Shown piece by piece: positions 1 to 6,630 of a stretch of DNA of 24,579 bases. The position numbers were made by a program, and so were the translations under genes. Source of the DNA: an uncultured Clostridia bacterium (GTDB lineage: Bacteria; Bacillota_A; Clostridia; Oscillospirales; Oscillospiraceae); the NCBI GenBank assembly GCA_947167435.1, contig CAMVIC010000003.1, forward strand, positions 1 through 24,579, given 5' to 3'. A model generated the notes under the pieces. The model did not search any database, had not been told where the DNA came from, and saw only the letters and a program-made list of their open reading frames with translations. Position 1 is the first letter of the stretch; every line of letters begins with the position of its first letter.

Positions 1-445
1 CGTCTTTGCAGACACCAAGCTGCCAAACTTCCGCTTTCTGACCCTGGACGACCTGGACGATTCCCTGCCTCTGCTGGACTATATCACGCCCAACGAGGAC
101 GAGGCCCGGTATTACACCGGGAAAGAGCGGCCGGAGGACATGGCGGAGGAGTTTCTGCGCCGGGGCGTCCGGAACGTGATCATCAAGCTGGGCAAAAAGG
201 GCTGCTGTTTTCAAAACCGGGAGCGCAGCTTGTCCCTGCCTGCCTTCCCCATCCGGGCGGTGGACGCCACCGGCGCGGGGGATAACTTTGTGGCGGGCTT
301 CGCCGGGGAGCTTCTGCGGGGCGCCCCGGTGGAGGAGGCGCTGCGCTTTGCCAACGCCTGCGGCGCCATCTGCACCACCGCCGTGGGCGCGGGTACGGCG
401 CTGCAAAGCCGTCAGCAGGTGCTGCGCTTTCTGGCGGAGCTCTGA
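1..445 (+). CDS. PfkB-family carbohydrate kinase, C-terminal part (5' end outside window)
   Basis: The gene is cut by the left edge; the first complete codon starts at base 2, so about 147 residues of the C-terminal half are visible. PfkB (ribokinase-like) kinases transfer the ATP gamma-phosphate to a sugar or nucleoside in the cytoplasm. The family's second signature is clear: DATGAGDNFVAGF, whose GAGD forms the anion hole and whose Asp is the catalytic base. An upstream DYITPNEDEA segment matches the usual 'PN..E' element of the family, and NVIIKLGKKG matches the 'vvvTlG..G' strand. The length and end of the protein look normal. The substrate cannot be told because the N-terminal sugar-binding half is missing; ribokinase, fructokinase or fructoselysine-kinase-like members are all possible. 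It is closed by a terminator at 460-501. Confidence 0.93.
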   Translation, partial: VFADTKLPNFRFLTLDDLDDSLPLLDYITPNEDEARYYTGKERPEDMAEEFLRRGVRNVIIKLGKKGCCFQNRERSLSLPAFPIRAVDATGAGDNFVAGFAGELLRGAPVEEALRFANACGAICTTAVGAGTALQSRQQVLRFLAEL

Positions 446-459
446 TCCCGTCAGGATTT

Positions 460-501
460 CGCCGCCGGAGCCGATCTGATTCGAGTCCGGCGGCGTTCTT
501 T
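460..501 (+). terminator. Intrinsic terminator after the PfkB gene
   Basis: A perfect 10-base-pair GC-rich stem (CGCCGCCGGA at 460-469 with TCCGGCGGCG at 486-495) is followed by TTCTTT. It starts 15 bases after the kinase stop codon. Confidence 0.8.
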
Positions 502-541
502 GTGTGATGCCGAAAACTGCACGTAAAACGAAACAAAATTC

Positions 542-570
542 TTGCAGGAAGCGCCTTTTCCCGGTATACT
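542..570 (+). promoter_or_regulatory. Promoter of the exported flavoprotein gene
   Basis: TTGCAG at 542-547 and TATACT at 565-570 are separated by exactly 17 bases, a good vegetative sigma-factor promoter. Transcription would start near 577, leaving a leader of about 38 bases before the ATG at 615. Confidence 0.75.
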
Positions 571-614
571 TAAGTTACAATGGCAGACGCCAAATTTACC
601 AAGGAGGAATGCTT

Positions 615-2756
615 ATGTCCAAAAATCTGTCCAGACGCGATTTCCTGAAGGGCACCGCCGCCACCGTAGCCGGCGCCGCCGCCCTGGGCCTGGTCGGCCT
701 GAACGTTCCCTCTGCCCGCGCCGAGGAAGCCCCCGAGGAAGAATACCTCACCGCGGAATCCTACGCCAACAGAAAATGGAAATTTGAGGTCATGCCCAAG
801 GAGTATCCGATCCCCGACGATCAGATCTCCCAGGTGTTCACCAACGAAGTCGTGGTCGTCGGCTCCGGTATGTCCGGCCTGACCACCGCTGTCTCCGCCC
901 AGGAGGGCGGCGCGGACGTGCGCGTCATCTCCGCAGGCGCCCGGGCCATCAGCCGCGGCGGCTCCAACCATGCCATCGGCTCCAAGAAGCAGAAGGAGCT
1001 GGGCATCGACTACAGCCCCGACACCGAGAGCGGCCGTCATGCCGCCAAGGTAGAGAAGCACTCCGCCTCCTGCTACATTGACGAGAGAAAGTGGTCCAAC
1101 TGGATCAACCACTCCGGCGAAGCTATGGACTGGATGATCGACAAGATGGCCAGCAAGGGCCTGCACGTCTCCCTGGAGCCGGGCTATGTGGACCCGGACG
1201 GCATTCTGACCGTTCCTCCCGGATCCCACAGCTTCTGGAACGAGAAGCAACCCTTCGGCATGCTCTTCGGCGCTCCTCTCTGCGCCCAGGCCTATGCCGA
1301 CATCTTCACCGAAAACGGCGGCGTCATCGACTTCAAGACCAAGGCCCTGTACCTGGTCCGCGACGACAACAACACCGGCCGTGTCTCCGCCGTGGTCGCC
1401 CAGAATCTGGACACCGGCGAGTACATCAAGTACGAGGCCACCAAGGCCGTCGTCCTGGCCACCGGCGACTTCTCCAAGGACCCGGACATGATGGCCAAGT
1501 ATGCCCCCTGGGCCTGGAAGCTGTACAAGAACTCCATCGATACCACCAAGGTCAACTACGATGTGGAGCTGGCCTACAACGGCCTGTACGCCGGCGACGG
1601 CCACAAGATGGGCCTGTGGGTCGGCGCAGGCTGGCAGAAGACCTATCCCAACGCCCCCATGATCAACTGCGGCGCAGGCGGCCCCACCGTCAACTCCATC
1701 GATAACTTCTGGGGCATCAACCTGACCAGCGACGGCCGCCGTTACCACAACGAGGTCACCAACTTCTCCTACGGCGCCATCGCCCTGCTGCAGCTGCCCG
1801 ACCACATCGCCTTCTCCGTGTGGGATTCCCAGTACGCCTACATTCAGGACAAGTGGGAGACCTTCGGCTGCACCGTGAACGACGAAAACGGCATTCTGCC
1901 CCAGACGCCCGAGCAGCTGGTCGCCGGCTGGGAAGCCAATGTAGAGGCCGGTTCCTACTGGAAGGCCGACACCATCGAGGAGCTGGTCGACATGATGGGC
2001 TTCACCGGTCAGGCCCGTGAGAACGCCATCAAGTCCATCAACGACTACACCCGCTATGCCGAGCAGGGCTGCGACGAGGAGTTCCACGTGGCTCCCTCCG
2101 CGCTGCACCCCATCAAGACGCCTCCCTTCTACGCCACCCGTACCCGCTTCGGCATGAACGCCATGACCTTCCTGTGCGTCACCGGCGGTCTGCGCACCAA
2201 CGAGTACATGCAGGTCTGCCAGGATGACGACACGCCCATCGACGGTCTGTTCAACACCGGCATCATGACCGGCGACTACTACGCCGGCACCTACAACTTC
2301 GTCATGCCCGGCCAGAACCTGGGCGGCGTTTGCAACTGCCTGTCCTATGTGCTGGGCAAACGCCTGGCCGACAAGGACTTTGTCTTCCCCTCCGGCCCCA
2401 TCACCCGTATGAGCACCGTGGAGGAAGAGTCCATCCAGAACGACGGCAGCATGTTCGCGGCCATGTCCGGCGGCGGCGACGAGGCTCCCGCTTACGCCGA
2501 CGGCGTCTATGAGGGCGTCGGCAACGGCGGCATGGGCGGCAAGATTACCGTCACCGTCACCATCGAGGGCGGCAAGATCGTCTCCGTGGAGTATCAGGAC
2601 AACGAGACGGCCGAGATCGGCGGCATGGCTCTGCCCACCCTGGTGCAGCAGGCCATCGCCAACAACGGCATGGTCGACGGCGTGGCCGGCGCGTCCATGA
2701 CCTCCGGCGCCTTCCGCGCGGCAATTGCCGACGCGCTGAGCAAGGCCGCCGTGTAA
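615..2756 (+). CDS. Tat-exported FAD-dependent oxidoreductase (fumarate reductase superfamily) with C-terminal FMN-binding domain
   Basis: This 713-residue flavoprotein is predicted to work outside the cytoplasmic membrane as a terminal reductase. It opens with a twin-arginine signal (SRRDFLKG at residues 6-13, then a hydrophobic stretch and an ARAEE cleavage region). The FAD-binding domain begins with the dinucleotide motif VVVGSGMSGL (about 81-89) and contains the flavoprotein elements DGRRYHNE and GQNLGG. Residues about 628-713 form an FMN_bind domain ending in DGVAGASMTS, where Ser694 sits at the position normally esterified to FMN by ApbE. The start at 615 is chosen over an in-frame ATG at 609 because AAGGAGG (601-607) is 7 bases from 615 and only 1 base from 609. 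By comparison with the Shewanella fumarate reductase as I remember it, the dicarboxylate-binding His and Arg residues are not conserved, so fumarate is probably not the substrate. It is a single-gene unit with its own promoter and terminator. Confidence 0.9.
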   Translation: MSKNLSRRDFLKGTAATVAGAAALGLVGLNVPSARAEEAPEEEYLTAESYANRKWKFEVMPKEYPIPDDQISQVFTNEVVVVGSGMSGLTTAVSAQEGGADVRVISAGARAISRGGSNHAIGSKKQKELGIDYSPDTESGRHAAKVEKHSASCYIDERKWSNWINHSGEAMDWMIDKMASKGLHVSLEPGYVDPDGILTVPPGSHSFWNEKQPFGMLFGAPLCAQAYADIFTENGGVIDFKTKALYLVRDDNNTGRVSAVVAQNLDTGEYIKYEATKAVVLATGDFSKDPDMMAKYAPWAWKLYKNSIDTTKVNYDVELAYNGLYAGDGHKMGLWVGAGWQKTYPNAPMINCGAGGPTVNSIDNFWGINLTSDGRRYHNEVTNFSYGAIALLQLPDHIAFSVWDSQYAYIQDKWETFGCTVNDENGILPQTPEQLVAGWEANVEAGSYWKADTIEELVDMMGFTGQARENAIKSINDYTRYAEQGCDEEFHVAPSALHPIKTPPFYATRTRFGMNAMTFLCVTGGLRTNEYMQVCQDDDTPIDGLFNTGIMTGDYYAGTYNFVMPGQNLGGVCNCLSYVLGKRLADKDFVFPSGPITRMSTVEEESIQNDGSMFAAMSGGGDEAPAYADGVYEGVGNGGMGGKITVTVTIEGGKIVSVEYQDNETAEIGGMALPTLVQQAIANNGMVDGVAGASMTSGAFRAAIADALSKAAV

Positions 2757-2779
2757 GCACGGTTTCAAGCATTTCCCCA

Positions 2780-2812
2780 ACGGGCTCCGCACGATGTGCG
2801 GAGCCCGTTTTT
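2780..2812 (+). terminator. Intrinsic terminator of the flavoprotein gene
   Basis: Perfect 13-base-pair inverted repeat (ACGGGCTCCGCAC at 2780-2792 with its complement at 2796-2808) around a GAT loop, followed by a T run. A textbook terminator 24 bases after the stop. Confidence 0.95.
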
Positions 2813-2850
2813 ATTCCCGCCGCGCCGCTTTCTCCTGAAAACTAAAAACC

Positions 2851-2884
2851 AAAAAAGCTCCGGGGCCAAACAGCCTCGGAGCTT
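2851..2884 (-). terminator. Intrinsic terminator of the DAHP synthase gene
   Basis: On the minus strand a 12-base-pair stem with one mismatch (2855-2866 with 2873-2884) is followed by six T residues (A run at 2851-2856 on the plus strand). It begins 4 bases past the stop codon of the DAHP synthase. Confidence 0.88.
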
Positions 2885-2888
2885 CTTT

Positions 2889-3920
2889 TCAAAGCATATC
2901 CGCCAGGTCGCAGATCAGTTTTTCGCTCTTCTCCCAGCCCAGACAGGGGTCGGTGATGGACTTGCCGTAGCAGCCGCCGCCCACCGGCTGGGCGCCGTCC
3001 TCCAGATAGCTCTCCACCATCAGTCCCTTCACCAGCTTTCCCACGTTTGCGTTGAGCTGCCGGTTGTGCAGAATCTCCTTGGAAATGCGGATCTGCTCCA
3101 GGTACTTCTTGCCGGAGTTGGAGTGGTTCACGTCGATGATGACGGCGGGGTTTGTCAGTTCCGGGTGCTTTTCATAGAACTCGCTGACCAGCAGGATGTC
3201 CTCATAGTGATAGTTGGGGTGGGCCTGGCCGTGTTTGTTCACATAGCCGCGCAGGATCGCGTGGGCATAGGGGTTGCCCTGGGAGTGGACCTCCCAGCCC
3301 CGGTAGATGAAGGTGTGGCCGTCCTGGGCGGCGGTGATGGCGTTCATCATCACGGAATAGTCGCCGGAGGTGGGGTTCTTCATCCCCACGGGCACCTCGA
3401 TGCCGCTGGCGGTAAGGCGGTGCTGCTGGTTCTCCACCGAGCGGGCGCCCACCGCCACATAGGCCAGGATATCGTCCAGATACTTGTAGTTTTCCGTATA
3501 CAGCATCTCGTCCGCACAGGTAAAGCCTGTCTCCTGCACGATACGCATGTGCATCTCCCGGATGGCGATCAGGCCCTTGAACATGTCCGGCTTGTGCTCC
3601 GGGTCCGGCTGATGGAGCATGCCCTTATACCCCTTGCCGGTGGTACGGGGCTTGTTGGTATAGCAGCGTGGGACGATGAAGATTTTATCCTTCACCCGCT
3701 CCTGTACCCTCTGCAGCCGGTGCATGTAATCCAGCACGCTGTCCAGCCGGTCGGCGGAGCAGGGGCCGATGATCAGCAGCAGCCGATCGTCCAATCCGGA
3801 GAGGATGTCCTTCAGCTGCCGGTCCCGCTCGGCAAAGCAGCGGCCCATCTCCTCCGTCAGGGGGTACATCTTCTTGACCTCCGCGGGGATGGTCAGCTTG
3901 CGCACAAATTCCATGTTCAT
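2889..3920 (-). CDS. aroF: 3-deoxy-7-phosphoheptulonate (DAHP) synthase, class I
   Basis: The 343-residue enzyme condenses phosphoenolpyruvate and erythrose 4-phosphate, the first step of the shikimate pathway to aromatic amino acids, in the cytoplasm. Family motifs are all present: GPCSA (52-56), NKPRTTG (89-95), GARSVENQQHR (158-168), KNPTSGD (181-187) and DVNHSNSGK near residue 265. Length matches the class I alpha enzymes (about 350 residues in E. coli AroG), with no fused chorismate mutase or ACT domain. Of the two nearby ATGs, the one at 3920 is preferred because GGAGAG lies 7 bases upstream. It follows the secreted-protein gene by 20 bases on the same strand with no promoter visible between them, so it is probably co-transcribed from the promoter at 5846-5874. 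The choice of aroF rather than aroG or aroH cannot be decided from sequence. Confidence 0.96.
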   Translation of the reverse strand: MNMEFVRKLTIPAEVKKMYPLTEEMGRCFAERDRQLKDILSGLDDRLLLIIGPCSADRLDSVLDYMHRLQRVQERVKDKIFIVPRCYTNKPRTTGKGYKGMLHQPDPEHKPDMFKGLIAIREMHMRIVQETGFTCADEMLYTENYKYLDDILAYVAVGARSVENQQHRLTASGIEVPVGMKNPTSGDYSVMMNAITAAQDGHTFIYRGWEVHSQGNPYAHAILRGYVNKHGQAHPNYHYEDILLVSEFYEKHPELTNPAVIIDVNHSNSGKKYLEQIRISKEILHNRQLNANVGKLVKGLMVESYLEDGAQPVGGGCYGKSITDPCLGWEKSEKLICDLADML

Positions 3921-3940
3921 GGGTTTTCTCTCCTTAATTC

Positions 3941-5791
3941 TCAGGGTTTGCTTTCCGGCAGGCTGTCCACAAAGCGGCTGGCGCTCTCCTCGTCCGAAAA
4001 TCCGACCATGATCTCATTGAGGGTGATACGGATGGAGAAGGGGCCCCAGCCATTGGGCGCCTCAACGGGAATGACGGATATACCGTCAATGGCGGTTGGG
4101 ACATCCAGCATCACCAGGGCATTGCCGGCCTGTCCGTCCGTATAGCTGTACGCTTCTCCGAAATACCAGTTTTCCGTCCCGGCCTCCCGCCAGACAGTGG
4201 ACCAGCTCACATCGGAGAGATCAGAACCCTCCACCGCGGTGATGGTGATGGGCACACGCAGACGGCTGCAGTTTTCGATGGGCTGCTCAAAAAGGAAGCT
4301 GGCCAGATCGCTGCCATTCTGATAAAAATCCATGCTGATCGTCCGGAAGCCAAAGCGTTCTCCCGCAACCAGAGGATCAAAATCCTCCATCTTCACCACA
4401 TAGAACACCCGCTCTTCCCCAGCTGTCCCGCCGGCCGAGCCTGCTCCGCCGGAAGGGGCCGCCCCGCCGGTCTCAATCTCCGCCTGGGCGAAATACTGTC
4501 TCCAGGCCTCACTCCCGGTGTCGATCACAAGCTCGTTTTCCACCCGGTAGAGCAGGCCGTCCGGGTCAAAGCACATCCGAAACCAGCTCATAGGGCACAG
4601 CTCGTCAAAGCCAGGCCAGGTTTTCACTTCCAGCCGCAGGGCGGCCGATTCCAGGCTGCCGAAGTCGCCCATGCCCAGCAGGAGGGCTTCAGAGCTGAGC
4701 CTGCCCCTGCCATTCGTCAGCTCGGTTATGGATGCGACGACGTTTTCCCCGTTGATCTGCCCCTCGTTTCCGTGAAGCCACAGGCCGCAGTCTCCCGCAT
4801 TATCCAGGGTATAATACAGCTTCACCAGTCCCGAGTCCACCAGATATCCCAGGAGCTTCAGCTCCAGCGCCCTCTCCGAAAGGACCTTCCGGTCCAGTCT
4901 GACGGCGTGAAACACCCGCGTCCGCTCATCCCGGAGCGATACGGAGGTCGGGGCGCCCTTCACACGGAAACTGCCGTCCTCATTTTCCGCGCTCAGCTCC
5001 AGGATAAAGCTCTCGATGGTTTCGATGCCCAGCAGCCCCATCAGCTCGCCTTCCAGATACAGCTCGCATCTTGTGCTGCCTCCCGGCGCAAGCTCTTCAA
5101 AGATGGTGGTGGAAAGGGGCTCCCCGTTGATCACCACCGATTCCGTGGTAAAGGTCACAGTCTCCGCGCTGTTGTTTTCCAGCTCTATGAGGACGACTTC
5201 GCTGTTTTTCTCGTCCGCTGAGTACCCGACCGCCCAGGCTGAAAGTCCGCTCTCATCCAGAAGCAGTGTGGGCGTCAGACTCACCGTGCCGTGGGAGACT
5301 TCCCCGGAGTCTCTGCTCCCGGCAGTGGCCTCCCGGTCAAGGGCGCGCACGTCCTCCGGCTTCTCCGCCGGCAGGAAGAGCTCCCCCTGTACGGTGCCGC
5401 CGTTTACGCGCAGGGCGTTTCCCTCCCGCAGGGCGGAAAAGACGGTGTCGCTGTAGTGACTGCTCCCCAGCATTCGCAGGCGGAAGCCGTCTGTCGTCGT
5501 CTCATAGCTGCCGGCAAAGCGCAGGCCGTTCTGGTACCAGTAGCAGCGGCCGTCCGGCTCCATGCAGAAGGAATAAACCCCGCTCTCGCTGCGATAATAA
5601 GGGGATTCTGCCTCTGTCTGGCCGCCAAGACTCTGCCGCGTCCCGCTCTTGCTTAGCTTTTCCCGTACGTCGTCCGCCGCGGCGCTGCCTCCCGGTCCCG
5701 TCAGGATCCCGAGAAGGATCGTCATGCACAGCATCAGGCAGATTCGCCTGAAGGCGCGGCAACGTCTTTTTCTCTCTCTTCCCTGCCACAT
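3941..5791 (-). CDS. Secreted protein of unknown function (616 residues)
   Basis: I do not recognise this protein. It has a basic N-terminus (MWQGRERKRR), a hydrophobic core (about residues 18-32) and a likely signal peptidase I site near GGSAAA-DD, so it should be exported. The mature part is acidic and beta-rich, with repeated stretches of the type 'VVLIELENNSAETVTF' that resemble extracytoplasmic immunoglobulin-like or DUF-type repeats, and a Gly/Ala/Ser linker (GGAAPSGGAGSAGG) about two thirds along that probably separates two domains. The frame is open further upstream, but the start at 5791 is supported by AGGGGAGG 8 bases before it and by the promoter at 5846-5874, which would lie inside a longer reading frame. 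The only downstream partner is DAHP synthase, which gives no functional clue. Its codon use seems less GC-rich than its neighbours. Confidence 0.8.
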   Translation of the reverse strand: MWQGRERKRRCRAFRRICLMLCMTILLGILTGPGGSAAADDVREKLSKSGTRQSLGGQTEAESPYYRSESGVYSFCMEPDGRCYWYQNGLRFAGSYETTTDGFRLRMLGSSHYSDTVFSALREGNALRVNGGTVQGELFLPAEKPEDVRALDREATAGSRDSGEVSHGTVSLTPTLLLDESGLSAWAVGYSADEKNSEVVLIELENNSAETVTFTTESVVINGEPLSTTIFEELAPGGSTRCELYLEGELMGLLGIETIESFILELSAENEDGSFRVKGAPTSVSLRDERTRVFHAVRLDRKVLSERALELKLLGYLVDSGLVKLYYTLDNAGDCGLWLHGNEGQINGENVVASITELTNGRGRLSSEALLLGMGDFGSLESAALRLEVKTWPGFDELCPMSWFRMCFDPDGLLYRVENELVIDTGSEAWRQYFAQAEIETGGAAPSGGAGSAGGTAGEERVFYVVKMEDFDPLVAGERFGFRTISMDFYQNGSDLASFLFEQPIENCSRLRVPITITAVEGSDLSDVSWSTVWREAGTENWYFGEAYSYTDGQAGNALVMLDVPTAIDGISVIPVEAPNGWGPFSIRITLNEIMVGFSDEESASRFVDSLPESKP

Positions 5792-5845
5792 GGCTGCAGC
5801 CTCCCCTGTCGGCTTCGTTTTTCCCGTATGAACGGGTTTTTGCCT

Positions 5846-5874
5846 ATTATATCGGACGGCTTTCCGGAAATCAA
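5846..5874 (-). promoter_or_regulatory. Promoter of the secreted protein / DAHP synthase unit
   Basis: Read on the minus strand: TTGATT (5874-5869) and a perfect TATAAT (5851-5846) separated by 17 bases. It lies 55 bases upstream of the ATG at 5791, which supports that start. Confidence 0.82.
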
Positions 5875-5876
5875 TA

Positions 5877-5905
5877 TTGTACTTTCGCCCGGACTGTGAT
5901 ATTTT
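5877..5905 (+). promoter_or_regulatory. Promoter of the DUF1653-Smr gene pair
   Basis: TTGTAC at 5877-5882, 17-base spacer, TATTTT at 5900-5905, preceded by a TGN extended -10 element. Its -35 box is only 2 bases from the -35 box of the divergent minus-strand promoter. Confidence 0.65.
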
Positions 5906-5929
5906 TAGGGAAACGACAGGAGGAAAAAT

Positions 5930-6154
5930 ATGGACGAATTCAGACCCGGCCGTTACCGGCATTTCAAAGGCAAGGAATATGAGCTGCTGTACCTGGCCCG
6001 GCACTCGGAGACGCTGGAGCCCATGGTGGTCTATCGGGCGCTGTACGGCGAACAGGGCGTCTGGGTGCGGCCCGCCTCCATGTGGAACGAGATTGTGGAG
6101 CGGGACGGGCAGCGCTTTCGCCGCTTCACCTGGATCGGGGAGGACGGGGCATGA
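5930..6154 (+). CDS. DUF1653 domain protein
   Basis: A 74-residue cytoplasmic protein covering one complete DUF1653 domain. The family pattern is plainly visible: G-YRHFKGKEYELLYLARHSET, then VVYRALYGEQGVWVRP. Members are small, mostly beta-strand proteins of unknown function, sometimes fused to other domains. The start at 5930 is supported by AGGAGG at 5918-5923 with 6 bases of spacing. Its stop overlaps the next start in an ATGA arrangement (6151-6154), so the two genes are translationally coupled. Confidence 0.9.
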   Translation: MDEFRPGRYRHFKGKEYELLYLARHSETLEPMVVYRALYGEQGVWVRPASMWNEIVERDGQRFRRFTWIGEDGA

Positions 6155-6393
6155 GCGCCTTTGAGAGCATCGACGTGCACAACATGACCCGGGTGCAGGC
6201 CATCACCGCCATCGACGCCAGGCTGCGCCGCTGCAAGGGGGACGTATACAGCCTGAAGGTCATCCACGGCTTTCACGGCGGCACCGTGCTGCGGGACGCC
6301 GTGCGCAAGCATTACGCCGACCACCCGAAGGTAAAGCGCATTGAGCTGGGCCTCAACCAGGGCGAGACAGACCTGATTCTGCGGGAACTGTAA
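6151..6393 (+). CDS. Small Smr-domain protein
   Basis: The 80-residue product is little more than a Smr (small MutS-related) domain. It begins IDVHNMTRVQAITAID, like the LDLHGxTxxEA opening of Smr domains, and continues with LKVIHGFHGGTVLRDAVRKHY (positions about 36-55), where HGFHGGT matches the HGxGxG(V/T)L nucleic-acid-binding loop. Smr domains are nucleases or nucleic-acid binders, known in MutS2 and in ribosome rescue factors; free-standing short ones have no settled function. The start at 6151 (ATGA overlap with the DUF1653 gene) is preferred to one at 6082, which would overlap 24 codons and lack the Smr pattern. A strong terminator follows directly. Confidence 0.85.
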   Translation: MSAFESIDVHNMTRVQAITAIDARLRRCKGDVYSLKVIHGFHGGTVLRDAVRKHYADHPKVKRIELGLNQGETDLILREL

Positions 6394-6398
6394 GGCAA

Positions 6399-6436
6399 AA
6401 AACGGACCGGAAGCCATTTGCTTCCCGGTCCGTTTT
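6399..6436. terminator. Bidirectional intrinsic terminator after the Smr gene
   Basis: A 12-base-pair stem (AAAACGGACCGG at 6399-6410 with CCGGTCCGTTTT at 6425-6436) extended inward by AAGC/GCTT. A and T runs lie at both feet, so it could work in both directions. It begins 6 bases after the Smr stop codon. Confidence 0.9.
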
Positions 6437-6503
6437 GACATTTTCCCCAATTTTGCCAACTTCTTTTTGTGCCCCATGCACAAAAGTTTGGTTGTTTTTT
6501 CTC

Positions 6504-6531
6504 TTGCAATTTCCGGGGGAAAGACTAAAAT
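6504..6531 (+). promoter_or_regulatory. Promoter upstream of the MATE leader
   Basis: TTGCAA at 6504-6509, 16-base spacer, TAAAAT at 6526-6531. The predicted transcript starts near 6538, just before the first leader hairpin. Confidence 0.6.
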
Positions 6532-6539
6532 AGGGCACT

Positions 6540-6611
6540 CGAAAGGGAAACGGGCACCGTGCCCGCTCCCTTCCCCATTCCAACGGCAGCGCCGCGTGGG
6601 CGGCGTTTTTT
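6540..6611 (+). promoter_or_regulatory. Structured 5' leader with terminator: candidate riboswitch or attenuator
   Basis: Between promoter and MATE gene lie two RNA structures. Hairpin 1: AAGGGA (6543-6548) plus CGGGCA (6551-6556) pair with TGCCCG (6560-6565) plus TCCCTT (6567-6572), with small internal bulges and a CCG loop. Hairpin 2 is the terminator at 6590-6611. The first hairpin sits practically at the transcript 5' end. This layout is that of a transcription-attenuating riboswitch. The guanidine-IV (mepA) class is known upstream of MATE genes in Clostridia, but I cannot confirm its consensus here. Confidence 0.5.
6590..6611 (+). terminator. Leader terminator before the MATE gene
   Basis: CGCCGC (6590-6595), GTGG loop, GCGGCG (6600-6605) and six T residues (6606-6611). 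It ends only 19 bases before the ATG at 6631, so read-through must be controlled for the transporter to be expressed. Confidence 0.72.
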
Positions 6612-6630
6612 CAGGCATCGAGGTGTTCCT

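Noticed and set aside
609..614. ATG at 609 as start of the flavoprotein
   Set aside because: It is only one base away from the AAGGAGG site; the ATG at 615 has correct spacing and gives a proper Tat signal.
570..2792. A 740-codon open frame antisense to the flavoprotein
   Set aside because: It is a shadow of GC-rich codons: the plus-strand gene has Tat, FAD and FMN motifs, promoter and ribosome binding site, while the antisense product is Gly/Val/His-rich with no motif.
2796..4145. A 449-codon plus-strand frame antisense to DAHP synthase
   Set aside because: All DAHP synthase motifs are on the minus strand; the plus frame runs across two genes with no start signal.
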